Shown here: positions 4,713 to 6,192 of the stretch, in pieces
Numbering within the stretch: the first letter of the stretch is position 1
How the letters are laid out: the number at the start of each line of letters is the position of its first letter
Source: Terriglobia bacterium
GTDB lineage: Bacteria > Acidobacteriota > Terriglobia > UBA7540
Direction: 5' to 3'
NCBI GenBank assembly: GCA_030040515.1
Contig: JASHTO010000254.1
Location: 1-6,192 of the forward strand
Length of the DNA: 6,192 nt
Made by a program: the position numbers and the translations under genes
The notes under the pieces: model-generated
Databases searched by the model: none
Told to the model about the DNA's origin: nothing
What the model saw: the letters and a program-made list of their open reading frames with translations, nothing else

Positions 4713-6192
4713 ATGACCAAGGGTGAGAGAAGCTGCGCGCGACCGCTGACTCGCCGCGCTTTTCTCGCCCAGGCGGCGAGCGGCGCTGCCGCAGCCGGAC
4801 TGATCAACTCAACGGCTGCAATTCCAGGCCGTGCGGCAATCCCCACCGTCGAACCGGAAGCGCTCGACACGGGCGGAATCGCCCTTGAGTATTTCAACCA
4901 GGCCCGCAAGCGCGCCGCGGCCATCATTGCGAAACTCACGCTCGAAGAAAAGATCACGCAGTTTGGTTCGTCGGGCGCGGCCGTGCCGCGCATCGGGCTT
5001 GCGGCGTTCAGATTCTATGGCGGCGAGGCGCTGCACGGTTGCGGCAAGAGCGGCGCCGTCACATCCTTTCCCGTTCCGCTTGCGCTCGGCTGTTCGTGGA
5101 ATCGCGCCTTGATGCAGCAGGTCTTCAGCGTTGTCTCCGACGAAATCTGGGCTTGGCACAAGAAATCCGGCGACAGCCTGGCCATGTTCTCTCCCGCCAC
5201 CGTCAACATGGGCACGCGCGACCCGCGCTGGGGACGCATCGCGGAAAATTACAGCGAGGACCCTTACCTCGTAGGCCAAATGGCCATCTACACGATCCAC
5301 GGAATGCAGGGCCACGATTCGAAGTACCTCAAGACCATCGCCTGCGCCAAGCACTACTGCGGCAACGATACGGAGGCGGACCGGCACGAAACCTCCGCCA
5401 CCATCGACCCGCGCAGTTTTTGGGAATACTACACTCGCGGCTTCGAAGCCTGCGTGAAGGAGGGCCAGGTTTTCACCGTCATGTCGTCCTACAACGCCGT
5501 GAACGGCATTCCCACCACCGTCAGCCCCTTCATGCTCACCGAACTGCTGCGCGACCGCTGGGGATTCCGCGGTTACGTGGTGACCGATTGTGATGCAGTG
5601 AATGACGTGGCGCGCGGGCACAGCTTTGTGCCCACTTTTGCTGAGGCCGCCGGGCTCGCCGTCAGCGCCGGATGCTCCATTGAGTGCGGCAGTGTGATGC
5701 AGAGGTATCTGGGCGAGGCGGTAAAGAATTTCTATATCAGCGAGTCGACTTTGGATGAAGCGCTGACCCGCGCCTTCACCGGCCGCATTCTGCTGGGTGA
5801 CCTTGACCCGCCCGACCTGAATCCCTATAACAAAATCCCGGTGGATTGCCTGGACGGCCCGGCGCATCGCGAGCTGGCGGGCGAAGCGGCACGGCAATCC
5901 GTGGTGCTCTTCAAGAATGAGAACAACACCTTGCCGCTTGACAAAGGTAGCCTGAAAACCGTCGCCGTCCTCGGCCCCATGGCACACTTGTGCCAACTCG
6001 GCAATTACAGCGGCGGGCCGCAGTTCATGGTCTCGCCTCTCAAGGCCATTCGCGATTATTTCGGCATTCCGCCCGCCCCCGCATATTACCGCAACGCGAA
6101 CGAGTTCTCGGAATTCGGCGGCAACCCTGATCGCGAGGGCTCGCACGAGGGCGGCGAAAATCTCCAGCACATTCGCGATGGCGCTTGGGCGG
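4713..6192 (+). CDS. Tat-exported glycoside hydrolase family 3 (beta-xylosidase/beta-glucosidase type) with probable CBM6 insertion (partial)
   Basis: This enzyme is predicted to remove sugar units from the non-reducing ends of beta-linked plant or microbial polysaccharides outside the cytoplasm. The first 493 residues are present. A Tat signal lies at about 10-36 (TRRAFLAQAASGAAAAGL). The GH3 N-terminal barrel covers about 65-330, with YGGEALHG at 102-109, RDPRWGR at 169-175, the substrate-binding KHY at 213-215, and YVVTDCDAVNDV, in which Asp292 is the predicted nucleophile. The TDCDAV form resembles the plant and bacterial xylosidase-like branch more than BglX (SDW). The GH3 C-terminal domain begins near 385 (AARQSVVLFKNENNTLPL, then GNYSGG). 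From about 461 the sequence (NEFSEFGG, EGGENLQHIRDGAW) leaves the GH3 pattern and resembles the start of a CBM6 module. The acid/base Glu would lie beyond the window. The ATG is supported by AGGGAG at 4696-4701 with an 11-nt gap. Substrate specificity cannot be read from this fragment. Confidence 0.9.
   Translation, partial: MTKGERSCARPLTRRAFLAQAASGAAAAGLINSTAAIPGRAAIPTVEPEALDTGGIALEYFNQARKRAAAIIAKLTLEEKITQFGSSGAAVPRIGLAAFRFYGGEALHGCGKSGAVTSFPVPLALGCSWNRALMQQVFSVVSDEIWAWHKKSGDSLAMFSPATVNMGTRDPRWGRIAENYSEDPYLVGQMAIYTIHGMQGHDSKYLKTIACAKHYCGNDTEADRHETSATIDPRSFWEYYTRGFEACVKEGQVFTVMSSYNAVNGIPTTVSPFMLTELLRDRWGFRGYVVTDCDAVNDVARGHSFVPTFAEAAGLAVSAGCSIECGSVMQRYLGEAVKNFYISESTLDEALTRAFTGRILLGDLDPPDLNPYNKIPVDCLDGPAHRELAGEAARQSVVLFKNENNTLPLDKGSLKTVAVLGPMAHLCQLGNYSGGPQFMVSPLKAIRDYFGIPPAPAYYRNANEFSEFGGNPDREGSHEGGENLQHIRDGAWA

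Noticed and set aside
5039..5593. 184-codon open frame on the plus strand in another frame
   Set aside because: It lies wholly inside the GH3 gene and reads as Arg/His/Pro-rich sequence typical of an out-of-frame shadow.
4809..6170. 453-codon open frame on the minus strand
   Set aside because: It is antisense to the GH3 gene. Long antisense frames are expected from the G+C-biased codon positions of a real gene, and no recognisable motif is present.

Overview
The window is a G+C-rich bacterial chromosome segment with four protein-coding genes. Two are on the minus strand in the left half and two on the plus strand in the right half, separated by a repeat-filled divergent intergenic region. 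No RNA gene, CRISPR array, transposase or phage gene was found. The gene mix (a PpiD-like foldase with a short membrane anchor, a DsbA-like protein with a CPVC centre, a Tat-exported double NIPSNAP protein, and a Tat-exported GH3 glycosidase), together with palindromic intergenic repeats of the TGTAGCGGCGGTC and GTAGGGGCA type, suggests an environmental Acidobacteriota-like lineage. That placement is inference from general familiarity and was not tested by a search.

Layout, left to right. Positions 1-1694 (minus) hold most of a membrane-anchored parvulin-type peptidyl-prolyl isomerase, cut by the window edge at its C-terminus. Positions 1695-1974 are intergenic, with a good sigma70-type promoter for the isomerase, a small perfect hairpin and a 75-bp C/T-rich to G/A-rich palindrome. 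Positions 1975-3093 (minus) hold a secreted DsbA-like thiol-disulfide protein whose thioredoxin fold is preceded by what looks like a tandem duplication of a DsbC_N-like domain. Positions 3094-3561 are the divergent intergenic region, with two foldback repeats that share a core and a promoter candidate facing each way. Positions 3562-4371 (plus) encode a Tat-exported protein with two NIPSNAP domains. Positions 4372-4712 are non-coding apart from a promoter candidate. From 4713 to the right edge (plus) runs a Tat-exported family 3 glycoside hydrolase whose last visible residues look like the start of an inserted CBM6-type carbohydrate-binding module.

All four products carry an N-terminal export or membrane signal. 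The minus-strand pair are envelope folding factors (proline isomerisation and disulfide chemistry). The plus-strand pair are Tat cargo: a polysaccharide-degrading enzyme and a protein of unknown function. Each gene has its own plausible promoter, so they need not form operons. No clearly novel defence or mobile system is visible. The points most worth a second look are the duplicated N-terminal domains of the disulfide protein, the likely CBM6 insertion in the GH3 enzyme, and the two related foldback elements, which can mislead automatic start calling of the disulfide gene by 119 codons.
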